From Ferrovaceae bacterium (GTDB lineage Bacteria; Pseudomonadota; Gammaproteobacteria; Burkholderiales; Ferrovaceae), in contig DAIDTL010000051.1 of assembly GCA_027457225.1 (NCBI GenBank), positions 1 through 7,010 on the forward strand: 7,010 nucleotides of DNA, read 5' to 3'. This document shows positions 1 through 6,275 of the stretch, piece by piece; within the stretch, counting starts at the first letter, position 1, and each line of letters starts with the position of its first letter. The notes below the pieces were generated by a model. The model saw only the letters and a program-made list of their open reading frames with translations, did not search any database and was not told the origin of the DNA. Position numbers and translations under genes: made by a program.

Positions 1-231
1 CTCCCACACCGCACCTCCAATCTCGCCAACGACCATGAGGTGAAGCAACGCGCTTTGATTACTGCGTGCCCAGATGCCGCTGTTATCGTAGCTTAACTTC
101 TCATCGATACCCAGAATCCCGCCTCCAGCCAGCGCCGGTTCTGAAACCGCCAGGCACAATGACAACAGTCCTGCCGCCCGGCACAGATCACCCCAACAGG
201 AACAAGGCCAAAAACAAACCCGGTTATCCAC
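1..231 (-). CDS. PAP2-family (lipid/acid) phosphatase, N-terminal part, truncated by window edge
   Basis: The minus strand reads 77 open codons from a GTG at 231 to the window edge. An in-frame TAA lies directly upstream (243-241), so this GTG is the first possible start. An AAGGAGG sequence (about 242-236) sits just before it. The N-terminus has a hydrophobic stretch (about residues 19-29) and an A-L-A cleavage site near residue 35, so export is likely. Residues 39-56 read ILGIDEKLSYDNSGIWAR, followed by VVGEIGGAVWE. This resembles the region just after the signal peptide in periplasmic PAP2-superfamily phosphatases, which remove phosphate from lipid phosphates or other phosphomonoesters. 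The catalytic KxxxxxxRP, PSGH and SRxxxxxHxxxD motifs would lie outside the window, so activity cannot be judged. The gene follows the efflux permease with a gap of about 70 bases and may be co-transcribed. The family call is by recognition of the motif, not by a full domain. Confidence 0.68.
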   Translation of the reverse strand, partial: MDNRVCFWPCSCWGDLCRAAGLLSLCLAVSEPALAGGGILGIDEKLSYDNSGIWARSNQSALLHLMVVGEIGGAVWE

Positions 232-301
232 TGGCCCTCCTTACGCAAAACAAATGCCCTTGGTGAGTGAAACTCTAGCACTGTCCTGTCGCTTTGGCAG
301 C

Positions 302-1717
302 CTACTCGACACCCTTGCTAACACTCTCACCATCTTTTGCCCGTAACGTCCAGAAGGACAATGATGAAATCATTGTCAAACCGCCCAATGTCAGAAAGGT
401 GTAGTGCAGTGCGCCGGTGACGGCAGCCTGATCGGATTGCAGCAGATCACCAAGATACCAGGCGGTAACCAGCGATCCGCAGGCCACACCAAAACTCATT
501 GACATCTGCTGGAGTGTGCTGGCGATGGTACTGGCCATGGCCGAATCCGCCGTTCTGACGTCTGCATAGGCCATGGAATTCATGCTCGAGAATTGTAACG
601 AATTGAAAAATCCCTGACCTAACCCGAGGAAAACAATCAGCATGATCGGCGTCGTGGAAATGACTCCGGCGAACATACAGATCGTTATGCCTATCAGCAG
701 CGTATTGACGATCAAAACCCTCCGGTATCCAAAACGCCGGAGGACGCGAATCGATATCAGTTTCATTCCCATGGCCGCTGCTGCTGCGGGCATCATGAGA
801 AGCCCTGATTTCCAGGCAGGGAATCCAAGCCCAAGTTGAAAGAGCAATGGCAGCAGAAGAGGGAGGCCGCCTAAACCAAGTCGTGTGACGAACCCACCAA
901 CCACCGAGACCCGGAAGGTGCGCACGCGAAAGAGCGTCAGGCGCAATAGTGGGTAGCGTGTTTGACGTGCATGCCAACCATAAGCAGCCAGCAGAATGAT
1001 TGATACCAGGAACAGGATTACTGCCGAGCCCGGTTCAATATGGTGCGCGCCAAATACTTCCAGCAGCCACGAGAGTAGTGCCGTTCCGGTTCCAAACAGC
1101 ACCAGGCCGATTACATCAAGCGGCCGTGGACCGTCCCCGCGATAGTCTGGCATGTGACGATGAATCAGAAACTGCGCCGCCAGCCCAACTGGAACATTGA
1201 TAAAGAAGATCACCCGCCATGGCAGCCAGTGCACGATCAGGCCACCGATCGTCGGGCCAAGCAATGGCCCGATCAATGCAGGGATGATCACAAAATTCAT
1301 GGCCTTCAATAATTCAGACTTTTGAAAAGTGCGAATTATTGTCAGCCGTCCGACCGGCATCATCATTGCTGCGCCCATCCCCTGCAAAATGCGCGCAGCA
1401 ACCAGCATGGGCACATTCAAGGACAGCCCGCAGAGCACGGAAGAAAATGTGAAAATGGCCACTGCAATGCCGAAGACGCGTCGCGTGCCGAAGCGATCGG
1501 CCATCCACCCGCTGACTGGAATACATACGGCTAAACTCAAGATGTAACTGGTGACAACGGCTTTAAGGCTCAACGGGGCCACATGGAAGCTCGCCGCCAT
1601 GGAGGGTACCGCCGTATTGATGATGGTCGAGTCAAGCTGCTCCATGAACAGGGCTGTTGCCACCACCCACGGAAGATAATGTTTGACTGACCTGCTGTCC
1701 ATTTGGATACTTTGCAT
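302..1717 (-). CDS. DHA2-family MFS efflux permease (HsrA/EmrB-like)
   Basis: This is a proton-driven inner-membrane exporter, probably of drugs or other toxic organic compounds. It is about 471 residues from the chosen ATG, normal for 14-TM DHA2 members. Numbered from a TTG at 1741, the MFS signatures are: LDSTIINTAVP in TM1 (36-46), loop 2-3 motif A GWMADRFGTRR (78-88), and an antiporter motif C-like ALIGPLLGPTIGG in TM5 (155-167). The whole protein resembles E. coli HsrA (YieO) in order and motifs, including MMMPVGRL after TM4 and MNSMAYAD near the C-terminus. The start is uncertain. The frame is open to TTG 1741, but ATG 1717 gives an N-terminus of the length seen in HsrA, and ATG 1702 is also possible. 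None has a good Shine-Dalgarno. It is transcribed away from the DsrE-like gene and towards the PAP2 gene. The substrate cannot be read from the sequence. Confidence 0.92.
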   Translation of the reverse strand: MQSIQMDSRSVKHYLPWVVATALFMEQLDSTIINTAVPSMAASFHVAPLSLKAVVTSYILSLAVCIPVSGWMADRFGTRRVFGIAVAIFTFSSVLCGLSLNVPMLVAARILQGMGAAMMMPVGRLTIIRTFQKSELLKAMNFVIIPALIGPLLGPTIGGLIVHWLPWRVIFFINVPVGLAAQFLIHRHMPDYRGDGPRPLDVIGLVLFGTGTALLSWLLEVFGAHHIEPGSAVILFLVSIILLAAYGWHARQTRYPLLRLTLFRVRTFRVSVVGGFVTRLGLGGLPLLLPLLFQLGLGFPAWKSGLLMMPAAAAAMGMKLISIRVLRRFGYRRVLIVNTLLIGITICMFAGVISTTPIMLIVFLGLGQGFFNSLQFSSMNSMAYADVRTADSAMASTIASTLQQMSMSFGVACGSLVTAWYLGDLLQSDQAAVTGALHYTFLTLGGLTMISSLSFWTLRAKDGESVSKGVE

Positions 1718-1752
1718 TGACCTAATCGCTGATTTTACCAAACCCGGCAGTA

Positions 1753-1782
1753 TTCATATGACATGGATTCTTAAGATTGCAA
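1753..1782 (-). promoter_or_regulatory. Possible promoter for the MFS gene
   Basis: On the minus strand TTGCAA (1782-1777) and TATGAA (1758-1753) are 18 bases apart and resemble sigma-70 -35 and -10 boxes. Transcription would begin near 1746. That leaves almost no leader for a TTG 1741 start but a normal short leader for ATG 1717. The -35 box lies in the palindrome ATTGCAAT (1776-1783), so a divergent regulator could act here. The prediction is by eye only. Confidence 0.3.
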
Positions 1783-1787
1783 TGCAT

Positions 1788-1793
1788 TAAAAT
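1788..1793 (+). promoter_or_regulatory. Possible -10 box for the DsrE-like gene
   Basis: TAAAAT matches the sigma-70 -10 consensus at five of six bases and lies 45 bases before the ATG at 1839. No convincing -35 box is present at the right distance: ATGACA at 1758-1763 is too far upstream. The 97 bases between the two divergent genes must nevertheless hold the promoters for both. Confidence 0.25.
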
Positions 1794-1838
1794 GCCGGTT
1801 TTACCCGACGCTACTAAACCATTGAGAGAACCATAACC

Positions 1839-2318
1839 ATGAAACATCCCATCAGAATGACCCTGTTGCTGCTGACGCTCAGCCCCTTGATTGTCCAGGC
1901 TTTCGATGGCTGGCCCGGCGATCAAAGCATTGCCCACAAGGAGTCCGCCAATCTGTCCAAAGCGTACGAAAATGCGCCGATTCAGGCCGTCTTTCAAGTC
2001 AGTGACAGAAACCCGGACAGCTGGCGGGTCACCCTAAACAGTGCGATCGGAACGATGAAGGCCCTCGGAGATAAAAAGCCCGTCATCGAAATCGTGGCTT
2101 TTGGGCCAGGAATCGACGGGCTCAAGCGAGGATCTGAATGGTCCGAACTCGTCAAGCAAACCCTCGATGCCGGGGTAACCATCATGGTATGCGAAACAGC
2201 CATGACCACGCGCCATTACACCCATGAAGACATGCTGGCCAACCTCAAGTATGTCCCTGTTGGTGCGGTAGAAATCCTTCAGAAACAAAAAATGGGCTAC
2301 CTTTACCTCCGTCCATGA
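1839..2318 (+). CDS. Exported DsrE/DsrF-like family protein
   Basis: The 159-residue protein starts with a clear Sec signal peptide: KHPIR, a leucine-rich core, and a cut near VQA-F at residues 19-21. The mature part has the fold signature of periplasmic DsrE-like proteins: AVFQVSD (50-56), a helix with LNSAIGTMKALG, IEIVAFGPGIDGLK (84-96), the Cys region DAGVTIMVCETAM (110-122), YVPVGAVEILQKQKMGY and a terminal YLYLRP. The single cysteine of the mature protein, Cys118, is where DsrE-type sulfur carriers place their persulfide cysteine. A role in periplasmic sulfur or thiol handling is therefore plausible but unproven, since many family members have no known function. A weak GAGAGAA ribosome site (about 1824-1830) precedes the ATG. 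The gene is divergent from the efflux gene and lies 133 bases before the copper ATPase. Confidence 0.85.
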   Translation: MKHPIRMTLLLLTLSPLIVQAFDGWPGDQSIAHKESANLSKAYENAPIQAVFQVSDRNPDSWRVTLNSAIGTMKALGDKKPVIEIVAFGPGIDGLKRGSEWSELVKQTLDAGVTIMVCETAMTTRHYTHEDMLANLKYVPVGAVEILQKQKMGYLYLRP

Positions 2319-2337
2319 CAATGGGCAGGTCTCCATT

Positions 2338-2367
2338 CCACTGGTTTGAGCGTATATTCACCAGTGG
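2338..2367. repeat. Inverted repeat between the DsrE-like gene and the ATPase gene
   Basis: CCACTGGT (2338-2345) and ACCAGTGG (2360-2367) are perfect 8-base arms around a 14-base AT-richer loop that contains TATATT. No T-run follows on the plus strand, so it is a poor intrinsic terminator. It could be an operator, or a hairpin that stabilises the end of the DsrE-like transcript. It does not match the usual CueR dyad. Confidence 0.5.
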
Positions 2368-2385
2368 GGGCCGTGTAACTGGAAG

Positions 2386-2433
2386 GGGTAACAGGTAAAA
2401 GCTATCTGCAAGAATAGTTCACCGAAGTTACCC
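2386..2433. repeat. GGTAAC-type repeats in the ATPase leader
   Basis: GGGTAAC (2386-2392) and GTTACCC (2427-2433) form a perfect 7-base inverted repeat around 34 bases. GTAACTGG (2375-2382) and GTAACAGG (2388-2395) form a near-perfect direct repeat 13 bases apart. A second small dyad, CCCTA/TAGGG (2431-2435 and 2440-2444), overlaps the ribosome binding site. Together they suggest a regulator binding region or a folded leader, but I cannot assign a protein to them. Confidence 0.35.
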
Positions 2434-2440
2434 TAAACGT

Positions 2441-2450
2441 AGGGAGGTGA
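2441..2450 (+). promoter_or_regulatory. Strong ribosome binding site of the ATPase gene
   Basis: AGGGAGGTGA contains GGAGGTGA, a long match to the end of 16S rRNA, and fixes the start at ATG 2452. Its first bases lie in the TAGGG arm of a small hairpin (2431-2444), so access to it might be regulated. Confidence 0.7.
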
Positions 2451-2451
2451 C

Positions 2452-4779
2452 ATGAGCAGCCCGCATCAAGCAGCACAACCCCCGGACAACGTCGATCCGG
2501 TATGTGGTATGACGGTTTCCGCGGACAGCCGCTTCCATCATGTGTACGCAGGGCACACTTATTATTTCTGTAACGCGAAATGCCTGGCCAGGTTCCAGGC
2601 AACTCCGGCGGCTTACCTGAACAAACCGTCCGTTGCGGCAGCGCCCGCAACCGCGGTCCACGGCGGGAATGTTTATACCTGTCCTATGCACCCCGAAGTG
2701 GTGCGCAATGGGCCGGGAAGTTGTCCCATCTGCGGCATGGCGCTGGAACCCAGGACGGTCGCGGCGAAGGAAGAGAACCTCGAGCTGGACAATATGACGC
2801 GGCGCTTCTGGATCAGCGCAGCGCTGGCGTTGCCGGTGTTCGTGATGGCGATGGGCTCGGATCTGTTGCCGCAAGCCATGCCGGAACTCCTCTCAATGCG
2901 TACGTTGCAATGGCTGGAATTTGCCTTGGCGACTCCGGTGGTGTTGTGGGGCGGCTGGCCGATCTTTCAGCGCGGCTGGGCCTCTGTGATCAACCGCAGC
3001 CTCAACATGTTCAGCCTGATCGCGCTTGGGGTTGGGGTAGCCTGGAGCTACAGCATGGTCGCCATGCTGCTGCCGGAAATTTTCCCGATGGCGATGCGCA
3101 GCATGAAAGGAACAGTGCCCGTTTATTTTGAAGCGGCGGCGGTGATTATGGTATTGGTATTGCTGGGGCAGGTGATGGAATTGCGCGCGCGCAGCCAAAC
3201 CAGCGCCGCAATCAGGATGCTGCTGAACCTGGCACCGAAGACAGCACGCATTATCCGCCCAGACGGCAGCGAGCAGGACATCCCGCTGGAACAGGTGAAA
3301 CCGGATGACGTGCTGCGGGTGCGCCCCGGTGAAAAGGTGCCGGTGGACGGCATGGTGCTGGAAGGCACGAGTGCGCTGGACGAATCCATGGTGACCGGAG
3401 AATCCATTCCTGTGGAGAAAACCACAGGCGCACGACTGATTGGCGCCACCGTAAACGGCACGGGCAGTCTGATGATGCGCGCCGAGCGCGTTGGTGCTGA
3501 TACATTACTGGCGCAGATTGTGCGCATGGTGAGCGATGCGCAGCGATCGCGAGCACCCATCCAGCGCCTGGCCGACATCGCCTCCGGCTACTTCGTTCCT
3601 GCCGTGGTGCTGGCAGCGCTGGCCACCCTGGCGGTATGGGGCCTCTGGGGGCCGGAACCGCGCCTGGCACACGCCGTGGTCAACGCAGTCGCGGTATTGA
3701 TCATCGCCTGCCCATGCGCTCTGGGGCTGGCCACGCCAATGTCAATCATGGTGGGTACCGGGCGTGGCGCACTGGCCGGCGTGCTTATCAAAAATGCCGA
3801 GGCCCTGGAAATCATGGAAAAGGTCGACATCCTGGTGGTGGATAAAACCGGCACGCTGACCGAAGGCAAGCCCAAGCTGGTGTCGGTGCTTGCGGCCCCC
3901 GGGTATGTCGAAAACGACGTGCTGCGGCTGGGCGCCAGCCTGGAGCGCGCCAGTGAACACCCACTGGCTGCCGCCATCGTGAACGGCGCACAAGAAAAAT
4001 CCCTGGCGCTTGTCCCCGTCAGCAATTTCCGCTCGTTCACCGGCAAGGGCGTGATGGGAATCGTCGAAGATCATCAGGTTGCCCTGGGCAATCTCAAACT
4101 GTTTGAAGAATTGCATCTTGATGCGGGCGGGCTCACAGCGCGCGCCGACGCACTGCGTGGCGACGGACAAACGGTGATGCTGCTGGCAATCGATGGCAAG
4201 GCGGCCGGGCTGCTCGGTGTGACTGACCCGGTCAAGGATTCCACCCTGGAGGCAATACAGGCTTTGCATGCGCAAGGGGTAAAGGTGATCATGCTCACCG
4301 GTGACAACCGCACCACGGCAGAGGCGGTCGCGCGCAAGCTCGGCATGGATCGTGTCGAAGCTGAGGTACTACCAGAGCAGAAGGCCTCGGTAGTCAAAGA
4401 ACTGCAGGCCCAGGGACACATCGTGGCAATGGCAGGCGACGGCATCAATGATGCCCCCGCACTGGCCCTGGCACAGGTTGGCATCGCCATGGGTACCGGC
4501 ACCGACGTGGCGATGGAGAGCGCGGGCATCACCCTGGTCAAAGGCGACCTGCGTGGCATCGTGCGTGCGGTGCGCTTGTCCCGTGCCACCATGCGCAATA
4601 TCCGGCAAAACCTGTTCTTTGCTTTTATTTACAACATCCTGGGCATTCCCATTGCAGCAGGCGTGCTGTACCCGTTCTTCGGACTGCTGCTGTCCCCCGT
4701 CATTTCAGCGGCGGCGATGAGTTTTAGTTCGGTGTCGGTGATCACAAACGCGCTGCGGCTCAACCGTGTAAAACTTTAG
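2452..4779 (+). CDS. copA: Cu(+)-exporting P1B-type ATPase with N-terminal YHS and CPMHP modules
   Basis: This 775-residue inner-membrane pump uses ATP to export Cu(+) (probably also Ag(+)) from the cytoplasm. The N-terminus has a YHS domain (about 13-56; Cys18, Cys40 and Cys44) and a heavy-metal-binding module with CPMHP at 77-81 and CPICGM at 91-96. No HMA domain (GMxCxxC) is present. Helices lie near 118-138, 152-172, 184-207 and 224-244, then about 380-440 and 719-770. Catalytic motifs are complete: TGES 315-318 (actuator), CPC 420-422 (transport site), DKTGT with phosphorylated Asp464, HP 503-504 (nucleotide binding) and GDGINDAP from 662. The Cu(+) determinants are also there: Tyr727-Asn728 in TM7 and MSFSS from Met756 in TM8. 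These favour the P1B-1 (CopA) class over the Zn/Cd/Pb class. No copper chaperone or CueR-type regulator gene is visible beside it. Confidence 0.95.
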   Translation: MSSPHQAAQPPDNVDPVCGMTVSADSRFHHVYAGHTYYFCNAKCLARFQATPAAYLNKPSVAAAPATAVHGGNVYTCPMHPEVVRNGPGSCPICGMALEPRTVAAKEENLELDNMTRRFWISAALALPVFVMAMGSDLLPQAMPELLSMRTLQWLEFALATPVVLWGGWPIFQRGWASVINRSLNMFSLIALGVGVAWSYSMVAMLLPEIFPMAMRSMKGTVPVYFEAAAVIMVLVLLGQVMELRARSQTSAAIRMLLNLAPKTARIIRPDGSEQDIPLEQVKPDDVLRVRPGEKVPVDGMVLEGTSALDESMVTGESIPVEKTTGARLIGATVNGTGSLMMRAERVGADTLLAQIVRMVSDAQRSRAPIQRLADIASGYFVPAVVLAALATLAVWGLWGPEPRLAHAVVNAVAVLIIACPCALGLATPMSIMVGTGRGALAGVLIKNAEALEIMEKVDILVVDKTGTLTEGKPKLVSVLAAPGYVENDVLRLGASLERASEHPLAAAIVNGAQEKSLALVPVSNFRSFTGKGVMGIVEDHQVALGNLKLFEELHLDAGGLTARADALRGDGQTVMLLAIDGKAAGLLGVTDPVKDSTLEAIQALHAQGVKVIMLTGDNRTTAEAVARKLGMDRVEAEVLPEQKASVVKELQAQGHIVAMAGDGINDAPALALAQVGIAMGTGTDVAMESAGITLVKGDLRGIVRAVRLSRATMRNIRQNLFFAFIYNILGIPIAAGVLYPFFGLLLSPVISAAAMSFSSVSVITNALRLNRVKL

Positions 4780-4817
4780 CCTGTATGGGAGGGCGGAATG
4801 GGGTGGCAATGCCTGAT

Positions 4818-4848
4818 GGTTGGCAGCGATCGCAGTCCAGTGCCAACC
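4818..4848. repeat. Inverted repeat downstream of the ATPase gene
   Basis: GGTTGGCA (4818-4825) and TGCCAACC (4841-4848) are perfect 8-base arms with a 15-base loop, 38 bases after the ATPase stop. The position suits a transcript end, but CCTCTCCCCC follows instead of a T-run. It is therefore at best a processing or stabilising hairpin, or an atypical terminator. Confidence 0.45.
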
Positions 4849-4884
4849 CCTCTCCCCCACAAAACCCCCTATAACAGGGAATAA

Positions 4885-4915
4885 TTGATTACCCATGTAT
4901 TTTGCCGTGTATAGT
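4885..4915 (+). promoter_or_regulatory. Possible promoter for the DksA-like gene
   Basis: TTGATT (4885-4890) and TATAGT (4910-4915) resemble -35 and -10 boxes but are 19 bases apart. That spacing is longer than ideal and is typical of promoters activated by MerR-family regulators. No clear MerR-type dyad fills the spacer. If real, the transcript has a leader of over 200 bases before the ATG at 5148. Confidence 0.25.
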
Positions 4916-5061
4916 GAACCCATAGATCTGCGCCCCTGTGGTCCGGCAACCGGGTAGACTGATCGGGGACCTTCGCGATACGACATCAGCAGTTCGCGCC
5001 GGCCAGCGGTTACGTGGATCGGACGAAATTACACCAACGCCTCGTTACTGCTCACCACACC

Positions 5062-5151
5062 ATGATGAACTGGCGCCTGGTCCCGCCCAATGAGGGGAGC
5101 CTGCCACCCATTCCCACTCTGGGTTCTGCTCCAGGAGGAGAGAAACCATGA
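5062..5151 (+). CDS. Candidate 29-codon upstream ORF overlapping the DksA-like start
   Basis: ATG 5062 opens a frame encoding MMNWRLVPPNEG and a Pro/Gly-rich tail. It ends at TGA 5149-5151, sharing ATGA with the start of the next gene. The same frame is open back to 4963, with a GTG at 5014 as an alternative start (45 codons). Neither start has a visible Shine-Dalgarno, and the peptide resembles nothing I know. The exact overlap is the only argument for a leader peptide, and it may be chance. Confidence 0.2.
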   Translation: MMNWRLVPPNEGSLPPIPTLGSAPGGEKP

Positions 5152-5582
5152 ATCAGATGACGAATGCGCCAGACGCGCTGCCCACCCTCGCCGAAATGCT
5201 CGCTGCCCCCCTCAGTGACTATATGTCTGCACGACAACTGGCGTTCTTCCACGCGCGCCTATGCCAGGAACGCGATGCCCTGCTCACCGCTGCCAGCGAA
5301 ACCACGCGACACCTTCAGGACTTTGAGACCACCCCCGACCCTTCCGACCGCGCCTCCCTCGAAGAGGATCACACGCTCGAGCTGCGGGTGCGGGACCGGG
5401 AACGCAAGCTTTTGCACAAGATTGACGAAGCCCTTGCGCGAATTGAAAACGGCCGCTATGGCTGGTGCGAAGAGAGCGGAGAGGCCATTGGCATCGAACG
5501 GCTGCTTGCCCGACCCACTGCGACTTGCGGGGTAGAAGTCCAGGATCGACATGAGGCGTTGAGAAAGAGGCGTGGTGGATGA
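5148..5582 (+). CDS. DksA/TraR-family RNA polymerase-binding protein lacking most zinc ligands
   Basis: DksA proteins insert a coiled coil into the RNA polymerase secondary channel and, with ppGpp, reset transcription under stress. This 144-residue protein has the family layout: a helical N-terminus, the coiled-coil tip DPSDRAS (64-70) with Asp64, Asp67 and Ala69 matching the functional DxxDxA of E. coli, then LELRVRDRERKLLHKIDEAL (77-96) and a C-terminal finger-like region. The C4 zinc finger is degenerate. Cys107 remains, the second ligand is Ser110, and an ungapped alignment puts Gly128 and Val131 at the third and fourth positions, with an off-register Cys127. This recalls zinc-independent paralogues such as Pseudomonas DksA2. 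AGGAGG (5133-5138), nine bases before the ATG, supports the start. It lies between the copper pump and a SHOCT protein, which suggests a stress role. Confidence 0.88.
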   Translation: MNQMTNAPDALPTLAEMLAAPLSDYMSARQLAFFHARLCQERDALLTAASETTRHLQDFETTPDPSDRASLEEDHTLELRVRDRERKLLHKIDEALARIENGRYGWCEESGEAIGIERLLARPTATCGVEVQDRHEALRKRRGG

Positions 5583-5637
5583 AAACGGGATTTCTTCATA
5601 CTCCAGAACAGCCATACATTACTTTTGACTTTAACCC

Positions 5638-5642
5638 GGAGG
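5638..5642 (+). promoter_or_regulatory. Ribosome binding site deciding the SHOCT protein start
   Basis: GGAGG lies seven bases before ATG 5650. This places the start there and not at the adjoining in-frame TTG 5647. Confidence 0.7.
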
Positions 5643-5649
5643 TTACTTG

Positions 5650-6093
5650 ATGAACAGATTAGGAATATCGCAGGTAAAAATGGGGATCCGCAGGGCTGGC
5701 ATAGCGGTGTGGTTAATGGCGGCCCCTGTATTCACCTTGGCGCAAACGGTCACCACCGCATCAGACCCGGCGCCGACGATCCAACCTGGGGCGGATGGAC
5801 ATTTCTACTATGGCCCGGGCATGATGGATGGCTGGGGCGTCGGCCATTATGGTCATGGCATGATGGCTGGGCTGTTTTGTGGATTGCTGTGGCTGCTGGC
5901 CATCGTAGGGATCGTGGGCGGTATCGCCTTCCTGATGCACAGGGCGTGTGCCTGCAAACATCGGCGTGGTTGCGGCACTGGTGTAAACGACAACGGAAAC
6001 CCATCCCTCAAGCTCCTGGACGAGCGCTATGCGCGCAGCGAGATCGGGCGTGATGAATATCTCGAGAAGCGGAGCGATCTGGAAAAGAAATAA
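5650..6093 (+). CDS. Exported/membrane SHOCT-domain protein with Met/His/Gly-rich segment
   Basis: The 147-residue product begins with a signal peptide or N-terminal anchor: basic MNRLGISQVKMGIRR, a hydrophobic core and a possible cut after TLA (29-31). A probably periplasmic segment follows, rich in Gly, Met, His and Tyr (about 50-72: GHFYYGPGMMDGWG then GHYGHGMM). Next come a single transmembrane helix (about 73-96), a Cys/His cluster (His97, Cys100, Cys102, His104, Cys108) and a C-terminal SHOCT domain (about 119-146, LKLLDERYARSEIGRDEYLEK). SHOCT is a short oligomerisation-type module found at the C-terminus of many small membrane proteins. The Met/His-rich and Cys-rich stretches flanking the membrane could bind soft metals such as copper, and the nearby ATPase makes this attractive, but it is inference. 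It starts 67 bases after the DksA-like gene in the same direction and may share its transcript. Confidence 0.82.
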   Translation: MNRLGISQVKMGIRRAGIAVWLMAAPVFTLAQTVTTASDPAPTIQPGADGHFYYGPGMMDGWGVGHYGHGMMAGLFCGLLWLLAIVGIVGGIAFLMHRACACKHRRGCGTGVNDNGNPSLKLLDERYARSEIGRDEYLEKRSDLEKK

Positions 6094-6190
6094 ACAGAAA
6101 TACAGAATGGCGTGGGTATCAGCAGCGGGATAGCGCGCTGCCCCCTGCGGGCGTTTGTTGCCGACAGACGGCTGAGCTGTCCTGATATTT

Positions 6191-6218
6191 TTGCGCCAAA
6201 GGTTACTGCCCCGAAGGG
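6191..6218. repeat. Nested inverted repeat downstream of the SHOCT gene
   Basis: TGCGCC and GGCGCA form perfect outer arms and enclose a second small hairpin, GCCC-CGAA-GGGC, whose right arm partly shares bases with the outer arm, so the two would be alternative folds. A T-run lies on the 5' side (GATATTTTTG), so on the minus strand the dyad is followed by As and Ts, but no minus-strand gene ends here. Its function is unknown. Confidence 0.35.
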
Positions 6219-6275
6219 CGCAGATTCGGTACATGTATACGGCCAATCCAATGGCTTCGGGGTGCCCAGCAAACC

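Larger units (their letters stand above)
4780..5147. other. 368-base intergenic region before the DksA-like gene
   Basis: No conserved gene is recognisable here. The region holds a perfect inverted repeat close to the ATPase stop, an AT-richer stretch (about 4870-4920) with promoter-like boxes, a GC-rich segment with short dyads, and a short ORF running into the next start codon. A long 5' leader or a small RNA are both possible. Nothing seen identifies a known riboswitch. Confidence 0.5.

Noticed and set aside
66..281. Short open frames on both strands at the left end (66-266 plus, 93-281 minus)
   Set aside because: Neither has a ribosome site or recognisable protein features, and both overlap the better-supported PAP2 fragment in a third frame.
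1715..1741. TTG at 1741 as the start of the efflux permease
   Set aside because: It has no Shine-Dalgarno and would lie almost at the putative transcription start. ATG 1717 gives a family-like N-terminus, although TTG cannot be fully excluded.
2319..2451. CueR/MerR operator upstream of the copper ATPase
   Set aside because: The expected dyad (ACCTTCC-type arms in a 19-base spacer between promoter boxes) is absent; only GGAAGG occurs once, without a partner arm.
2428..4608. Several long open frames antisense to or out of frame with the copper ATPase
   Set aside because: They are shadows of a GC-rich coding region. The ATPase frame explains the sequence with complete catalytic motifs.
4705..4986. 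Minus-strand 93-codon frame across the ATPase 3' end and the gap
   Set aside because: Half of it is antisense to the conserved last helices of the ATPase; no ribosome site or known motif was seen.
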